Source: Pseudomonas sp. S04 (GTDB lineage: Bacteria > Pseudomonadota > Gammaproteobacteria > Pseudomonadales > Pseudomonadaceae). Taken from it: a stretch of DNA of 64,000 nucleotides. The notes beneath the pieces were generated by a model, which was not told the DNA's origin, did no database searches, and saw nothing but the letters and a program-made list of their open reading frames with translations. Within the stretch, counting starts at the first letter, position 1, and each line of letters starts with the position of its first letter. The position numbers and the translations under genes are program-made. Positions 52,719-62,547 of the stretch are shown in pieces. The stretch covers positions 3,478,001-3,542,000 of the forward strand of contig NZ_CP019427.1 of NCBI RefSeq assembly GCF_009834545.1, read 5' to 3'.

Positions 52719-53672
52719 CTACCTTTCGAGCACCGTCACGGTGGCCGTGGTGCCCGCACGCAGGCTGCCCTTGCGAGCATATTGCGGGTCTATCTGGATC
52801 CTGACGGGTACCCGCTGGGCCAGTTTCACCCAGGTGTAGCTGGGGTTGATGTTGGCTAGCAGGCGATTGCCCGGAGAGTTCTCCCGATCGGTAATGGCAA
52901 AGGCGATGCTCTGCACGATTCCGCCGAACGCCTCGCCACTCATCAGGTGGATTTGTACCCGGTCGCCCACCGCTATTCGCGGCAGCTTGGTTTCCTCGAA
53001 GTAGCCACTGAGATAAAACGAGTCACTGTCAACCAGCGCCAGCAGCGCGCTACCCGCACTGGCGTAATCGCCTTCGCGGGTCAGCAGGTTTGTCACGTAA
53101 CCGCTGACAGGTGCCGTCACCCGAGTTCGTTGCAGGTCCAGTTCGGCCTGGGTCAATGCCGCAATGGCCAATTGCACATTGGCTTGCGCCAGGCCCAGGT
53201 TGGCCTGGTTGCTCAGCAGGTCCGCACGGGCAACCGCGACTTCAGTGCTGGCCTTCTCCCACTCCTCGCCGGAGATTGCAAAACCCTGTTTAAGGGTCCT
53301 TCTCCTGCGCTCCTCGCTCTGGCGCTGCTTGAGCAGTGCCTCACTGGAGATGATCGCCGCCTGGGATTGACCCTGCGTCGCCTTCGCCACTTCGACTGAG
53401 CGCTTGGCATGTTCGACCGCCAACGCGTAGCGTGCCGGATCGATTTGCAGCAGCAACTGGCCCTTCTCCACGTGCTGGTTATCCTGCACATGCAGGCTGA
53501 CAATGCGCCCCGAGACATCGGCGGACAGCGTCACCACATCGGCGCGAACCCGCGCATCACGGGTCCAGGGCGAACGGGTGTAGTGATCCCAGGCAAACCA
53601 ACCGAGCACCACGGCCAGTCCGACAACGACCACGGTCACCAGTTGGGCGACGATTTTCTTGTTCATTTTCAT
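52719..53672 (-). CDS. Aromatic-acid efflux membrane-fusion protein (AaeA/HlyD-type)
   Basis: This 317-residue protein has one N-terminal membrane anchor ([22 protein letters not shown]). It continues with [47 protein letters not shown], a coiled-coil hairpin, and [25 protein letters not shown]. This matches AaeA. Its start overlaps the stop of the DUF1656 gene by four bases (ATGA), so translation is coupled. With the FUSC protein it should export aromatic carboxylic acids. Confidence 0.92.
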   Translation of the reverse strand: MKMNKKIVAQLVTVVVVGLAVVLGWFAWDHYTRSPWTRDARVRADVVTLSADVSGRIVSLHVQDNQHVEKGQLLLQIDPARYALAVEHAKRSVEVAKATQGQSQAAIISSEALLKQRQSEERRRRTLKQGFAISGEEWEKASTEVAVARADLLSNQANLGLAQANVQLAIAALTQAELDLQRTRVTAPVSGYVTNLLTREGDYASAGSALLALVDSDSFYLSGYFEETKLPRIAVGDRVQIHLMSGEAFGGIVQSIAFAITDRENSPGNRLLANINPSYTWVKLAQRVPVRIQIDPQYARKGSLRAGTTATVTVLER

Positions 53673-53872
53673 GAGGCACCCATCAGCAAAATCACCACCG
53701 CGCACACGCAGGCATACAGCGCACCTTCAAAAAGCGCTTCATGCCAGACAAACCTGAGCAACCCGACCCGGCGCAACCCCCAGTCCAGCAACAGGAAAAT
53801 CGGCAAGGCCAACAGCAAGGCCTGGGCAATGGGCGGCAAGTAGACCCCGCCTACTTCGAAATCAATGGGCAA
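53669..53872 (-). CDS. DUF1656 (AaeX-like) small membrane protein
   Basis: This 67-residue protein starts with [35 protein letters not shown] and has two hydrophobic segments, the AaeX/DUF1656 layout. It always accompanies AaeAB-type pumps; its exact role is unknown. It overlaps the FUSC gene by 11 bases upstream and the adaptor gene by 4 bases downstream. Confidence 0.92.
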   Translation of the reverse strand: MPIDFEVGGVYLPPIAQALLLALPIFLLLDWGLRRVGLLRFVWHEALFEGALYACVCAVVILLMGAS

Positions 53873-56009
53873 GGGCCGGGACTCCTGTGTCCACAGGTTG
53901 AAGAAACTCGCGATAACGCTCGATGAACGCGGCCACGATCAGCAGGGCCACGCGGATGCGGAAGACTGACCACAGGTGCTCATGCCCCGCTGCCAATTCA
54001 CCGGAATGCAGTTGGTCCAGTTCGTCGCCCAGTTGGCGCAACTCTGCGGTCAAGCGCTGCAGGTCAACCCCTGGGCGATCCGCAACCAGACGCCCGGACT
54101 GCTGCAGCACCGATTGCAATCGGTCCTTGAGCTGCGGGCTCATCAGTGCATTGCCCTGCCCTTGCTGCTTGAGCTGATTAAGGGCCACTCCGAGCGCCAT
54201 GCACGCCAGGCTGACTTCATAGAGTTGATTGCTGCGTGGGTCATTGGCCGCCGGCAGCAACCCCAGCATCATTGTCAGGCGATCGACCATGCGGCTTTCA
54301 AAGGCAAACTGCTGTTCATCGGCGGCCGAGGTCTTGAGCAGCAGATACACCTGTTCGCGAGTCTCACGAAACAGCCGATTGATACGCTGTGCCGGATTGA
54401 AGGGAAACACCCACGAATACACCAGCAAAGACAGCACACCGGCACAGACATAGGCGCCACTGAACTCGAACCACTGGATGGCGGTGTTCTGCCAGGCTCC
54501 GATATTTTGTGGGCCGACCATCAGAAAGGTCGACAGGCCCAGGCCCATGCCGATTCCGGCAGTCGCCGGACTGGCTAATCCCACCGCGATCACATACAGC
54601 AGCGGTGCGAGAATCAGCGCGAGCATTTCGAAATCAGCGATCGCGGGCACGAGCATGAACTGGTAGATCGCCGAGACAATCAGCGCCAGGCCGAGGCCCC
54701 GTACATAGTTCTGGCTGGCCAGCAATGGCCGTGGAAAGGTCGCCATCAACGAACACAGAATGCCCACCAGAATCATCCCGGCACGGGCCCCATCCCACCC
54801 GGTTTCGATCCAGATCAGGCCGGATACCAGCAACGCGGTAAAGGCGCGCACGGCATTCATCGCGGCCAGTCGAAAGTCCAGGTGCAGTGGATTGCTGCGG
54901 GGCTGCTGGTAGACGCAGCTGGCCTCGCGACCGTTCTGAATCGCGTCACTGAGCTCGAGGATTTCCTCCAGTTGTTGCAGCAGCCGAGCCTGTTCCCAGC
55001 GCAGTGCCCACGCCAGCGAACGCAAGGTGGCCGGCAGGTTTTCGCTCAGACGCTCGGCTTTTTCCGCCAGATGATCGAAGCGCTGCTGGAGCACCTTGAA
55101 CTGATGCCGGGCTTCGCTGGACAGCGAACGACCCTGACTGGCCAACTCGTCGAGAAACAATAATTCGTCTTCGCGTAAGCGTTGGATATGCTCCGGAAGC
55201 TCGCCTTCCCAGCGCTCGGCGATCAATTTGCGTTGATGGCGCAAGACCGTCAGGCGCGAGGTCAGCAACACCAACTGATTACCCAGCAACTGCACCAGGC
55301 CGTTGGCGCTGCGCAAGCGCGGGGCATCGAAATACAAGTGCCGACGCAAGCCCTCCAGTGCGCTGATCTCCCCCAGCAGTTGCAGTTGACGCTTATGAAA
55401 GTCGGCCTCGCTTTCTTCGGTACGGATCACTGCCGCCGCGTGTTGCGCCATCAGCTTGAGCACTAGATCGACCTTGGCGAAGTAACCCCGGGCCACCGCT
55501 TCCGGGCGCGCGGTCAACAGACTGACCACGCAGACGCAGGCCACCGCCAACAAGGTCTCGGTAATCCGGGTAATGGCCAACATCAGCGTGTTGTCCTGCT
55601 CGGGCACTGCCAGGAGCGCCACCACTACCGCAGTGAAGCCACTGAGCACGAACGCGTGTGAACTGGTGTAGCGCAGCAGGGTGCCCCCGGCCGTGCATAT
55701 TGCCAACCACAGAGCCAGGGTGATGATGAATGGCAGTGGCGCCTGAGGAAAGATCGCCATGATCAGCACCGCCACCGCCGCCCCTGCCGTGGTGCCAATG
55801 ATCTGCGAAAAGCTGCGTTGCAGAGCCATGCCCCCCAGCGGCTGGCTGACGATGATCACCGCCATCACCGACCATTTCGGTTGATCCAGATCGAAAATGA
55901 ACGCCAGGTACAGCGTCAACAGGCCGGCGGCGACTGTGCGCAAGGCAAACAGCAGCACCCCTAGCCCGGGGTTGAACACGACCTTGAAGTAGTTGATCAG
56001 TGGTTGCAT
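53862..56009 (-). CDS. FUSC-family aromatic-acid exporter (AaeB-like)
   Basis: This 715-residue protein has two clusters of membrane segments (about residues 15-165 and 390-540) flanking a large helical cytoplasmic domain, the FUSC/AaeB arrangement. [32 protein letters not shown] and the later [24 protein letters not shown] are family stretches. With the adaptor and AaeX-like protein it probably exports hydroxybenzoate-like acids. It follows the pirin gene by 22 bases, so it may be in one transcript with it and the YcaC genes. Confidence 0.92.
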   Translation of the reverse strand: MQPLINYFKVVFNPGLGVLLFALRTVAAGLLTLYLAFIFDLDQPKWSVMAVIIVSQPLGGMALQRSFSQIIGTTAGAAVAVLIMAIFPQAPLPFIITLALWLAICTAGGTLLRYTSSHAFVLSGFTAVVVALLAVPEQDNTLMLAITRITETLLAVACVCVVSLLTARPEAVARGYFAKVDLVLKLMAQHAAAVIRTEESEADFHKRQLQLLGEISALEGLRRHLYFDAPRLRSANGLVQLLGNQLVLLTSRLTVLRHQRKLIAERWEGELPEHIQRLREDELLFLDELASQGRSLSSEARHQFKVLQQRFDHLAEKAERLSENLPATLRSLAWALRWEQARLLQQLEEILELSDAIQNGREASCVYQQPRSNPLHLDFRLAAMNAVRAFTALLVSGLIWIETGWDGARAGMILVGILCSLMATFPRPLLASQNYVRGLGLALIVSAIYQFMLVPAIADFEMLALILAPLLYVIAVGLASPATAGIGMGLGLSTFLMVGPQNIGAWQNTAIQWFEFSGAYVCAGVLSLLVYSWVFPFNPAQRINRLFRETREQVYLLLKTSAADEQQFAFESRMVDRLTMMLGLLPAANDPRSNQLYEVSLACMALGVALNQLKQQGQGNALMSPQLKDRLQSVLQQSGRLVADRPGVDLQRLTAELRQLGDELDQLHSGELAAGHEHLWSVFRIRVALLIVAAFIERYREFLQPVDTGVPALAH

Positions 56010-56031
56010 GAACGTGCGCTATTCCCTGGCA

Positions 56032-56979
56032 TTACCCACGCTGCCATGGCAATGGCGGGGCCACGAGGCGCTCACCGTCGAAACCTTCAACGTCCCCGAA
56101 GCGCTCCAGGTCGCGACTGTTCCAGGCTTCAAGGGCCTGGGCAATCTCCTGTTTGCTGTGGCCGACGAAGTTCCACCACAGCTGTATTTCTTCCTCAAAG
56201 GGTTCGCCGCCTAACAACAAGGCGCGAGCGCCCGCCGTCGATGACAGTTCAATCTCGTTGAGGCCACGTCCCAGGTAGGCCAACTCATCGCTGGCAAAGG
56301 CCTGCCCATTGATCGAGAACGTTCCTTCGAGAGGCAGGATGCCGTATTCGAATTCGGGCTCCACGGCCAATCGAACGCTGCTCGCGCCCTGGCTCCACAC
56401 ATCCAGCCCAACCAACGGGGAGTAGATACGGCTGGGCGCTGTATGACCGGCGAAATGTCCCGCCAACAAGGTGAAGCGCATCGCGCCTTCATCCCAGACC
56501 GGCAGTTGTGCGTAGTGATCGAACGCCGGGGCGCAGTCCTTGTGGGCATCGGGCAAGGCAATCCATAGCTGCGCAGCATGCAGATGATGCTCTTCGGGCA
56601 ACGAAACCTCGGTGTGCGTGATACCTCGCCCGGCAGTCATCAGATTCACTTGCCCGGGGCTGATCACCTGTACGTTACCCAGGCTATCGCGGTGCAGGAC
56701 TTCACCTTTGATCATCCAGGTGAAGGTCTGTAGGCCGATATGGGGATGGGGGCCGACGCGCAGCCCGGCATGGCTCTGGAACACTGCCGGACCCGCATGA
56801 TCGAGAAAACACCAGGCACCGATCATCCGCCGCTGGCGCGAGGGCATCAGGCGATTGACGGTGATCCCCCCACCGACTTGCGCAGAGCGTGCGCTAATGC
56901 GCTGGATCGTCCGGCCACCGGCTTGCATCGGGCAATCCGATGAGTTCGACAGTTGGCATTCGGGTTCTTGATTGCTCAT
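56032..56979 (-). CDS. Pirin-family iron-binding cupin
   Basis: This 315-residue bicupin has the pirin metal site H78 and H80 in GPHPHIGLQTFTW, and H122 and E124 in GRGITHTEVS. Bacterial pirins bind Fe(II) and some have quercetinase activity or modulate enzymes. It lies between the YcaC pair and the FUSC exporter on the same strand, so a role in aromatic-compound handling or oxidative stress is plausible but unproven. Confidence 0.92.
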   Translation of the reverse strand: MSNQEPECQLSNSSDCPMQAGGRTIQRISARSAQVGGGITVNRLMPSRQRRMIGAWCFLDHAGPAVFQSHAGLRVGPHPHIGLQTFTWMIKGEVLHRDSLGNVQVISPGQVNLMTAGRGITHTEVSLPEEHHLHAAQLWIALPDAHKDCAPAFDHYAQLPVWDEGAMRFTLLAGHFAGHTAPSRIYSPLVGLDVWSQGASSVRLAVEPEFEYGILPLEGTFSINGQAFASDELAYLGRGLNEIELSSTAGARALLLGGEPFEEEIQLWWNFVGHSKQEIAQALEAWNSRDLERFGDVEGFDGERLVAPPLPWQRG

Positions 56980-57100
56980 TTTTATCTCTCCTGTGGCCAG
57001 GCTTTGAACTCAACTCCCGACAGGAACAGGCCCCGATAGAGCAGGGCCTGTTCCGACACTTACAAAAAGCCAGCGGCGCTGATACCGCCCTGCTCCGCAC

Positions 57101-57727
57101 TTACTTGTCGGAAGTCAGCTTGGTGTAGCTGGTGATCAAGTTGCGATAGTCCGGAATGTGGTTGGAGAACAACGCTCCCAGCCCTTCGATATCGTTGCGC
57201 CAGTCGCGGTGCAGCTCACAGGCCAAGCCGAACCAGGTCATCAGTTGTGCGCCGGCAGACGACATGCGGTTCAAGGCTGAATCGCGGGTCAGGGCATTGA
57301 AGGTGCCGGAAGCGTCGGTCACCACAAACACTTCAAAACCGGCCTCAATCGCCGACAGTGCTGGAAATGCTACGCAGACTTCGGTCACCACCCCGGCGAT
57401 GATCAGTTGCTTTTTACCAGTGGCTTTGATGGCCTTGACGAAATCCTCGTTGTCCCAAGCATTAATCTGGCCTGGACGCGCAATGTAAGGGGCGTCGGGG
57501 AACAACGCTTTCAACTCCGGCACCAACGGGCCGTTCGGCCCCGTTTCAAAGCTGGTGGTGAGAATGGTCGGCAGTTTGAAGTACTTGGCCAGATCGGCCA
57601 GCGCCAACACATTGTTCTTGAACTTGTCCGGGTCGATGTCGCGGACCAGCGACAACAGACCGGTCTGATGGTCGACCAACAACACAGCCGCTTGATCTTT
57701 ATCCAGACGTTTATAGGCAGTGGACAT
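57101..57727 (-). CDS. ycaC: YcaC-type cysteine hydrolase
   Basis: This 208-residue isochorismatase-fold protein has the catalytic Asp in VLLVDHQTGLLSLVRDI (D19) and the nucleophile C118 in GVVTEVCVAFPALSAIE. It looks almost superimposable on E. coli YcaC along its length (for example PTILTTSFETGPNGPLVPEL). YcaC is an octameric hydrolase with unknown substrate. I chose ATG 57727, because AGGAG lies seven bases upstream of it but only one base from the ATG at 57733. It is followed by pirin and preceded by a paralogue. Confidence 0.93.
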   Translation of the reverse strand: MSTAYKRLDKDQAAVLLVDHQTGLLSLVRDIDPDKFKNNVLALADLAKYFKLPTILTTSFETGPNGPLVPELKALFPDAPYIARPGQINAWDNEDFVKAIKATGKKQLIIAGVVTEVCVAFPALSAIEAGFEVFVVTDASGTFNALTRDSALNRMSSAGAQLMTWFGLACELHRDWRNDIEGLGALFSNHIPDYRNLITSYTKLTSDK

Positions 57728-57803
57728 TTTCATTCTCCTGGTGAACAACGCAAGCCCCGAGGGCTTCATCTGATGAGGGGAACTCCCCCCGTGACGTACC
57801 CGA

Positions 57804-58484
57804 TTACTTGCGCTGGGAATCCAGCACTTCATTGTTTTTTGCTACGTCTTGAGCCCTCATGTAGCTTTCGATCAGTAACTGATAGGCCGGGAAAATCTTG
57901 GTGTACACCTCAGCCCATTGTTGTGCATCGTCGCGGTTCCAGGATTTTTGTATCTCAGATGCAACAGCACCGGTATCCATCGGCACCACACCGGCCTGGA
58001 CCACTCGGGCGAGCGTAATTTCCTGGGCCATTTTGCTGTAGGTGCCGGACGCATCCACCACAGCGAAGACCTGATAACCGTCATACACGGCGCTGATTGC
58101 CGGGAACGCCATGCACACGCTAGTGATGGTGCCGGCGATGATGAGTTGCTTCTTGCCCGTGGCTTTCACTGCAGCCACAAATTCGGGGTTGTCCCAAGCA
58201 TTGATCTCACCCTTGCGCGCCACATATTGGGCGTGAGGAGCATTTTCATGAATCTCAGGGATCAATGGACCATTCGGGCCTTGCGGCACAGAGGCCGTGG
58301 TAATGACCGGGATCTTGGCCAGGGACGCCATTTTAGCCAACGCCGCAGCACGCAGGCGTAGCTCGGGCATCGGCATATCGCCCACGGTCTGGAACAGACC
58401 ACTCTGGTGGTCGATCAACAGCATGACGGCATTGGAAGGATCAATGACGGGTCTTTGGTTATTGAAGTTCGCCGGGGTACTCAT
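57804..58484 (-). CDS. YcaC-like cysteine hydrolase, second copy
   Basis: This 226-residue isochorismatase-fold protein has D25 in MLLIDHQSGLFQTVG and C124 in GTITSVCMAFPAISA. Its core parallels the neighbouring ycaC product but it has an extra N-terminal segment and a longer C-terminus (NNEVLDSQRK). It is likely a paralogue with a related substrate. It is first in the minus-strand set, facing the LysR gene at 58775. The intervening 290 bases (58485-58774) should hold both promoters; I saw no clear LysR box beyond AT-rich patches. Confidence 0.9.
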   Translation of the reverse strand: MSTPANFNNQRPVIDPSNAVMLLIDHQSGLFQTVGDMPMPELRLRAAALAKMASLAKIPVITTASVPQGPNGPLIPEIHENAPHAQYVARKGEINAWDNPEFVAAVKATGKKQLIIAGTITSVCMAFPAISAVYDGYQVFAVVDASGTYSKMAQEITLARVVQAGVVPMDTGAVASEIQKSWNRDDAQQWAEVYTKIFPAYQLLIESYMRAQDVAKNNEVLDSQRK

Positions 58485-58774
58485 AACGTGCTCCTTTGAG
58501 AAAAGACGGCCTCGCGGCCGACAGGTTTCGCAATGCCAAGCAATGACACTGCAAAATGATCAAGGGGGTCTGTTCAACATAGCCGTTGTTGAAGTCGGCG
58601 ATGGCCTGGACTATTTCTACTTCGCTAATCATGACAAAAGGACCATGGCCAACCAGGGGCTCATCGATTCGCCCTGTGCAGAGCAGGACGGTTGCCAAAA
58701 GACCTGAGGGAACGAACCTTAGTCGTCGAGGTTGGATGCCGGTAGTGGCTGGATTAGACTTCACAGTCTCAAAA

Positions 58775-59698
58775 ATGGAACGATCGAGGCCTCGAGTGAT
58801 TGATCTCAATGAACTCTTTCTGTACGCAAAAGTGGTGGAACATGCCGGCTTCGCTCCGGCAGGTCGCGCCCTCAACATGCCAAAATCCACCTTGAGTCGA
58901 CGGGTCAGTCAGTTGGAGATGCGGCTGGGCGTACGCCTTATTCAGCGCTCGACCAGGCAATTCCAGGTTACCGATATCGGTCAGGCCTATTACCGCCATT
59001 GCGTGGCCATGATGGCGGAAGCTGAGTCGGCGGAAGATGTCATCGAACAGAGCCGGTCAGAGCCCCGAGGGGTGATTCGCCTGAGTTGCACCACGCCACT
59101 GCTGAATTTCTGGGTAGCCCCACTACTGGGCAAGTTCATGGCGCAATGCCCTTCGGTGGAACTCTATGTAAAGAGTTTCAACCGAAGGGTTGATGTCATC
59201 AGCGAGGGATATGACATCGCCTTGAGCTTATGTTTTCCACCGCTGGAAAGTAGTGACTTGGTCATGAGAGTCCTGGCCAGGAGTCCACAGGTACTGGTTG
59301 CCAGCCCGGTTTTCATGCAGCGCTATCCACGGTTGGAACTACCGACGGACCTGGTGGATCTTCCAAGTATCCACTGGGGAGCACCGCTGCCGAATTACAA
59401 CTGGCACTTGAACGGCCCCAACGGGGCCACCGCACTCATCAGCCATATTCCGCGCTTGGTCAGCGACGATATGGCAGTACTGAAAAGTGCAGTGCTTCAG
59501 GGGGTCGGCATTGCCAGCATGCCGTTGACCGTGGTCCGGGAAGAAATCGCCGACGGTCGTTTGTTGACGCTCATTCCACAATGGAAGCCCGATGAAGGGG
59601 TGATCACCGCCGTATTCCCCTCGCGCCGAGGCCTACTGCCTTCCGTACGCTCGCTAATTGACTATCTCGCCAATTCATTTGAGCACAATGATCAATAA
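58775..59698 (+). CDS. LysR-family regulator facing the YcaC/pirin/efflux genes
   Basis: This 307-residue protein has a winged helix (LNELFLYAKVVEHAGFAPAGRALNMPKSTLSRRVSQLE) and a substrate-binding domain. The SRRVSQLE style places it in the CrgA/AaeR-like LysR branch, which fits an AaeAB-type exporter downstream of the divergent promoter. I infer that it activates the minus-strand genes in response to an aromatic acid. ATG 58775 starts at the family position; the frame is open further upstream. Confidence 0.9.
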   Translation: MERSRPRVIDLNELFLYAKVVEHAGFAPAGRALNMPKSTLSRRVSQLEMRLGVRLIQRSTRQFQVTDIGQAYYRHCVAMMAEAESAEDVIEQSRSEPRGVIRLSCTTPLLNFWVAPLLGKFMAQCPSVELYVKSFNRRVDVISEGYDIALSLCFPPLESSDLVMRVLARSPQVLVASPVFMQRYPRLELPTDLVDLPSIHWGAPLPNYNWHLNGPNGATALISHIPRLVSDDMAVLKSAVLQGVGIASMPLTVVREEIADGRLLTLIPQWKPDEGVITAVFPSRRGLLPSVRSLIDYLANSFEHNDQ

Positions 59699-59779
59699 GC
59701 TAAAGGGGCTTGTTGGGGTTGGTATACCGGGATGGTTCAGTCGCAGTGCAACCACTGCACCGGCGCCTCCCCCCACTGC

Positions 59780-60150
59780 TTATTGATAATCCAGCGTGAA
59801 CGTGGCGGTCGCATTGGCCGGCCCCGGTGTCACACTGCCCCCGAACTGGAAGTACCGCGCCTTCAACGGGATGCTATAGAACCCTCCTTCAATCCCGGAA
59901 GGGGTTATGCCGCTGGGACGCAAGACCGACAGCGGGAACGGCGTACCCGAGCCGGTGCCGATTTGCAAACCGACTCCCGTCGCCGCCGGACTGTCGCCCG
60001 GGGCACTGGGATTGAGACTGAGGATGCCCTGGGCCGGATTGTATGCACCCAGCGTCGGGTCGATACGCACCTGCAGGACGTTCGCCTGGCGCTTGTTAAG
60101 GTTGGTGACGACACCGTCAGTGCCCCAACCGGGACCGCTGGTTTTGTAGA
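59780..60150 (-). pseudogene. C-terminal fragment of a fimbrial-type subunit
   Basis: The frame ending at 59780 encodes NLNKRQANVLQVRIDPTLG, then GVGLQIGTGSGTPFPL, GFYSIPLKARYFQFGG and the terminal TPGPANATATFTLDYQ. That is the usual C-terminal half of chaperone-usher fimbrial subunits or adhesins. The N-terminal half and signal peptide are missing, and upstream reading continues only to about 60150 with no proper start. No usher or chaperone is near. The remaining 280 bases up to the next gene hold only the receptor's promoter region. Confidence 0.65.
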
Positions 60151-60369
60151 AGCCATGGCATGAAGACCGACCACAGTTTGTCCACTGTCCAAGGCATACA
60201 CACTCTCACGAACGGTGTCTGAGCGAACCACCAGAACGCCCGCCAAATACAGCTCAAGCATTCGCGACTGATCGACGTCGGTGGCCCGGTCCGTGGCAGC
60301 CGATCCGCGCAGTGGGCCGACAGCGCTGTCGCCACCCAGGGTATTCCTTGATTGCTGAAAAACCCATCT

Positions 60370-60388
60370 ATTGTTATGTTATAACGAT
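60370..60388. promoter_or_regulatory. Zur-like palindrome upstream of the TonB receptor
   Basis: ATTGTTAT-GTT-ATAACGAT has eight-base arms differing at one position around a three-base centre. The core GTTAT-N3-ATAAC matches the gammaproteobacterial Zur consensus GTTATAnTATAAC as I know it. It ends 48 bases before ATG 60437. This would make the downstream importer zinc-repressed. A chance match cannot be excluded. Confidence 0.55.
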
Positions 60389-60436
60389 GTGTCGACGCGT
60401 AAAATTTCAGCCTACCCACGCACCTCCGGTCTCTCA

Positions 60437-62545
60437 ATGACAAAAAAATCCTCCTCTAAACACCTCTTTCTGGCTGGGATCGCGTGCATGTTTTCCCCGC
60501 CAGGGAGCGCAGATGATTCGACTCTCGAGCTGGGCGCGACGGAAGTTTTCGGTACCCGTGAACAAGGGTACCGCTCGACCATAGCGCCGACGGCAAACAA
60601 GAGCCCTACCCCAGCCAAGGAAACGCCTTTCTCCATTCAGACGGTTACCCGCGAACTGATTGAAGATCGGGGAGTCACGACCTTGGGTGAGGCGATTCGG
60701 ACCGTGCCGGGAGTTACCAACCAAGTGGGTTTTGGCGCTCTGAATGATCGATTCCGACTGCGTGGTTTTGCCACGGAAAGCAATCTGAAGAACGGCATTC
60801 GCCGTAGCAGCTTCGCCAGCGTCGACGAACTGGTCAACATCGAACAGATAGAAGTATTGAAGGGGCCGGCGTCCGCCCTGTACGGGCGTTTTGAGCCCGG
60901 TGGCGTGGTCAATCTGGTGACCAAGAAACCCCAACACGAGCAGCGCACTCAGGTCGATGTGAGTGCCGGCCGCTACGACTTCTACCGCACCACACTCGAC
61001 AGCACCGGCCCCCTGGGCGAAACACTTGACTATCGCTTTACCGCTGCCTGGCAGGACAACGGCAGCTTCCGTGACTTCGTCAATAATGAGAGCAAATTCT
61101 TCTCGCCCGTGTTGACGTGGCAGCTGGCACCGCAGACCTCACTGACCTTCGAGTTTGAATACGCGCGCAAGGTCGCCGACATGGACCGCGGATTCGGTAA
61201 CAACCCTCGTTATCTGGATGCGCCAATCGAGCGCAACTTCGCAGAGCCTGACACCCGCAACAGCGCCATCAGCAAGCTGGCCTCGGTAACCCTGGACCAC
61301 GCCTTGACGGATGACTGGGATCTGCATGCGGCCATTCAAGCCTCGGATTCGCGTTTGCAAACCTCGTGGTACGCCTACGGCTTTGTCAATGGCGGAATCG
61401 GCGGTAGCGAGGACAATCCCACCGTCAGCCGGCGGCCGCAGCTCAATCATGATCGCCAGATAGACGCGACCGCGCTGGCAGAAATCAGTCGCAGCTTTCG
61501 CACTGGCCCGATCAATCACCGACTGCTGTTCGGTGCCGAGTACAGCCGGGACTGGTGGGATTACGATTCCGCGGCCGGTACCAGCAGCACGATCGATTTC
61601 AATAATCCGGTGTATGGCACGCCTCCCTCCCCCCTGAGCCGGACAGGCGAAGGGCGCTTCATCAACGACTCATGGGCGCTGTACACCCAGGACGAACTGA
61701 GCTTTGGTAGCAGGGAGCAATGGCGCCTGTTGCTGGGGGGCCGCTTCGATCAAATCGACGCCTCGGCCATCGACGACTACTACGGGCTGAGTGAGCCATC
61801 AACCGCAACCTTCAACGCCTTTTCCCCCCGAGTGGGTATCACCTGGACGCCGGTCGAAGCCTTATCACTCTATGCCAGCTGGTCGCGTTCAATGCGCACC
61901 GAATTGAACAACGGGATCCTGGAAGGCGGTCAACTCGCCAAACCGGTGAAAGGCGAGCAGTTCGAAGTGGGTACCAAGCTCAGCCTGCTCAATGGGCGCT
62001 TCACCCCGACCTTGGCGGTTTTCGATATTCGCCGTCGTGATGGCCTGGTCGCCGACCCGAACGACCCTACGTTCACCTACAGCATTCAAGTGGGCGAGCA
62101 ACGCAGCAAAGGCTGGGAGCTTGACTTGCCGTTCGTGGTCACCGAGCGCTGGCGCCTGCTTGCCAGCTATACCCAGCTTGATACCACCATCAGCAAAGAC
62201 AGCGACGGTGGCCTGCAAGGCAATCGCCTGGCCAACGCACCGCAACGCAACGCCAGTCTATGGAGCACCTACGATTTGCCTGGTGTTTCGGGGTTGAGCA
62301 TCGGCATGGGTGCCAATTACGTGGGTGAACGGCAGGCGAACAACAGCAATACCTTTACCCTGCCCTCCTATACCCGCTGGGATAGCAACGTTACGTATCG
62401 CTTCGGCCAGGCACTGCGCTACCGCGTACAACTGAATGTGCAGAACCTGTTTGACAAGCGCTACTACGATTCGGGCGGCAGTTTCGTGCCGATGTATCCG
62501 GGGGCTCCGCGTACTGCAATGGTTACCCTTGGCGCGGCGTTTTAA
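60437..62545 (+). CDS. TonB-dependent metal-complex/siderophore receptor
   Basis: This 702-residue protein has a signal peptide (cleavage after GSA near residue 25). Plug motifs follow (KETPFSIQTVTRELIEDRGVTTLGEAIRTVPGV, RLRGFATESNLKNG, IEQIEVLKGPASALYGRFEPGGVVNLVTKKP), then a barrel ending in LGAAF, which matches the TonB-siderophore receptor group. No STN domain is present. ATG 60437 is preceded by a Zur-like palindrome and no Fur box is visible. The ABC ATPase gene starts two bases after its stop, so receptor and transporter are co-transcribed. The ligand is unknown; a zinc- or iron-chelate is the reasonable range. Confidence 0.92.
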   Translation: MTKKSSSKHLFLAGIACMFSPPGSADDSTLELGATEVFGTREQGYRSTIAPTANKSPTPAKETPFSIQTVTRELIEDRGVTTLGEAIRTVPGVTNQVGFGALNDRFRLRGFATESNLKNGIRRSSFASVDELVNIEQIEVLKGPASALYGRFEPGGVVNLVTKKPQHEQRTQVDVSAGRYDFYRTTLDSTGPLGETLDYRFTAAWQDNGSFRDFVNNESKFFSPVLTWQLAPQTSLTFEFEYARKVADMDRGFGNNPRYLDAPIERNFAEPDTRNSAISKLASVTLDHALTDDWDLHAAIQASDSRLQTSWYAYGFVNGGIGGSEDNPTVSRRPQLNHDRQIDATALAEISRSFRTGPINHRLLFGAEYSRDWWDYDSAAGTSSTIDFNNPVYGTPPSPLSRTGEGRFINDSWALYTQDELSFGSREQWRLLLGGRFDQIDASAIDDYYGLSEPSTATFNAFSPRVGITWTPVEALSLYASWSRSMRTELNNGILEGGQLAKPVKGEQFEVGTKLSLLNGRFTPTLAVFDIRRRDGLVADPNDPTFTYSIQVGEQRSKGWELDLPFVVTERWRLLASYTQLDTTISKDSDGGLQGNRLANAPQRNASLWSTYDLPGVSGLSIGMGANYVGERQANNSNTFTLPSYTRWDSNVTYRFGQALRYRVQLNVQNLFDKRYYDSGGSFVPMYPGAPRTAMVTLGAAF

Positions 62546-62547
62546 GC

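Noticed and set aside
57756..57790. Possible terminator between the two YcaC-type genes
   Set aside because: Short G/C runs only; no stable stem with T-tract could be drawn.
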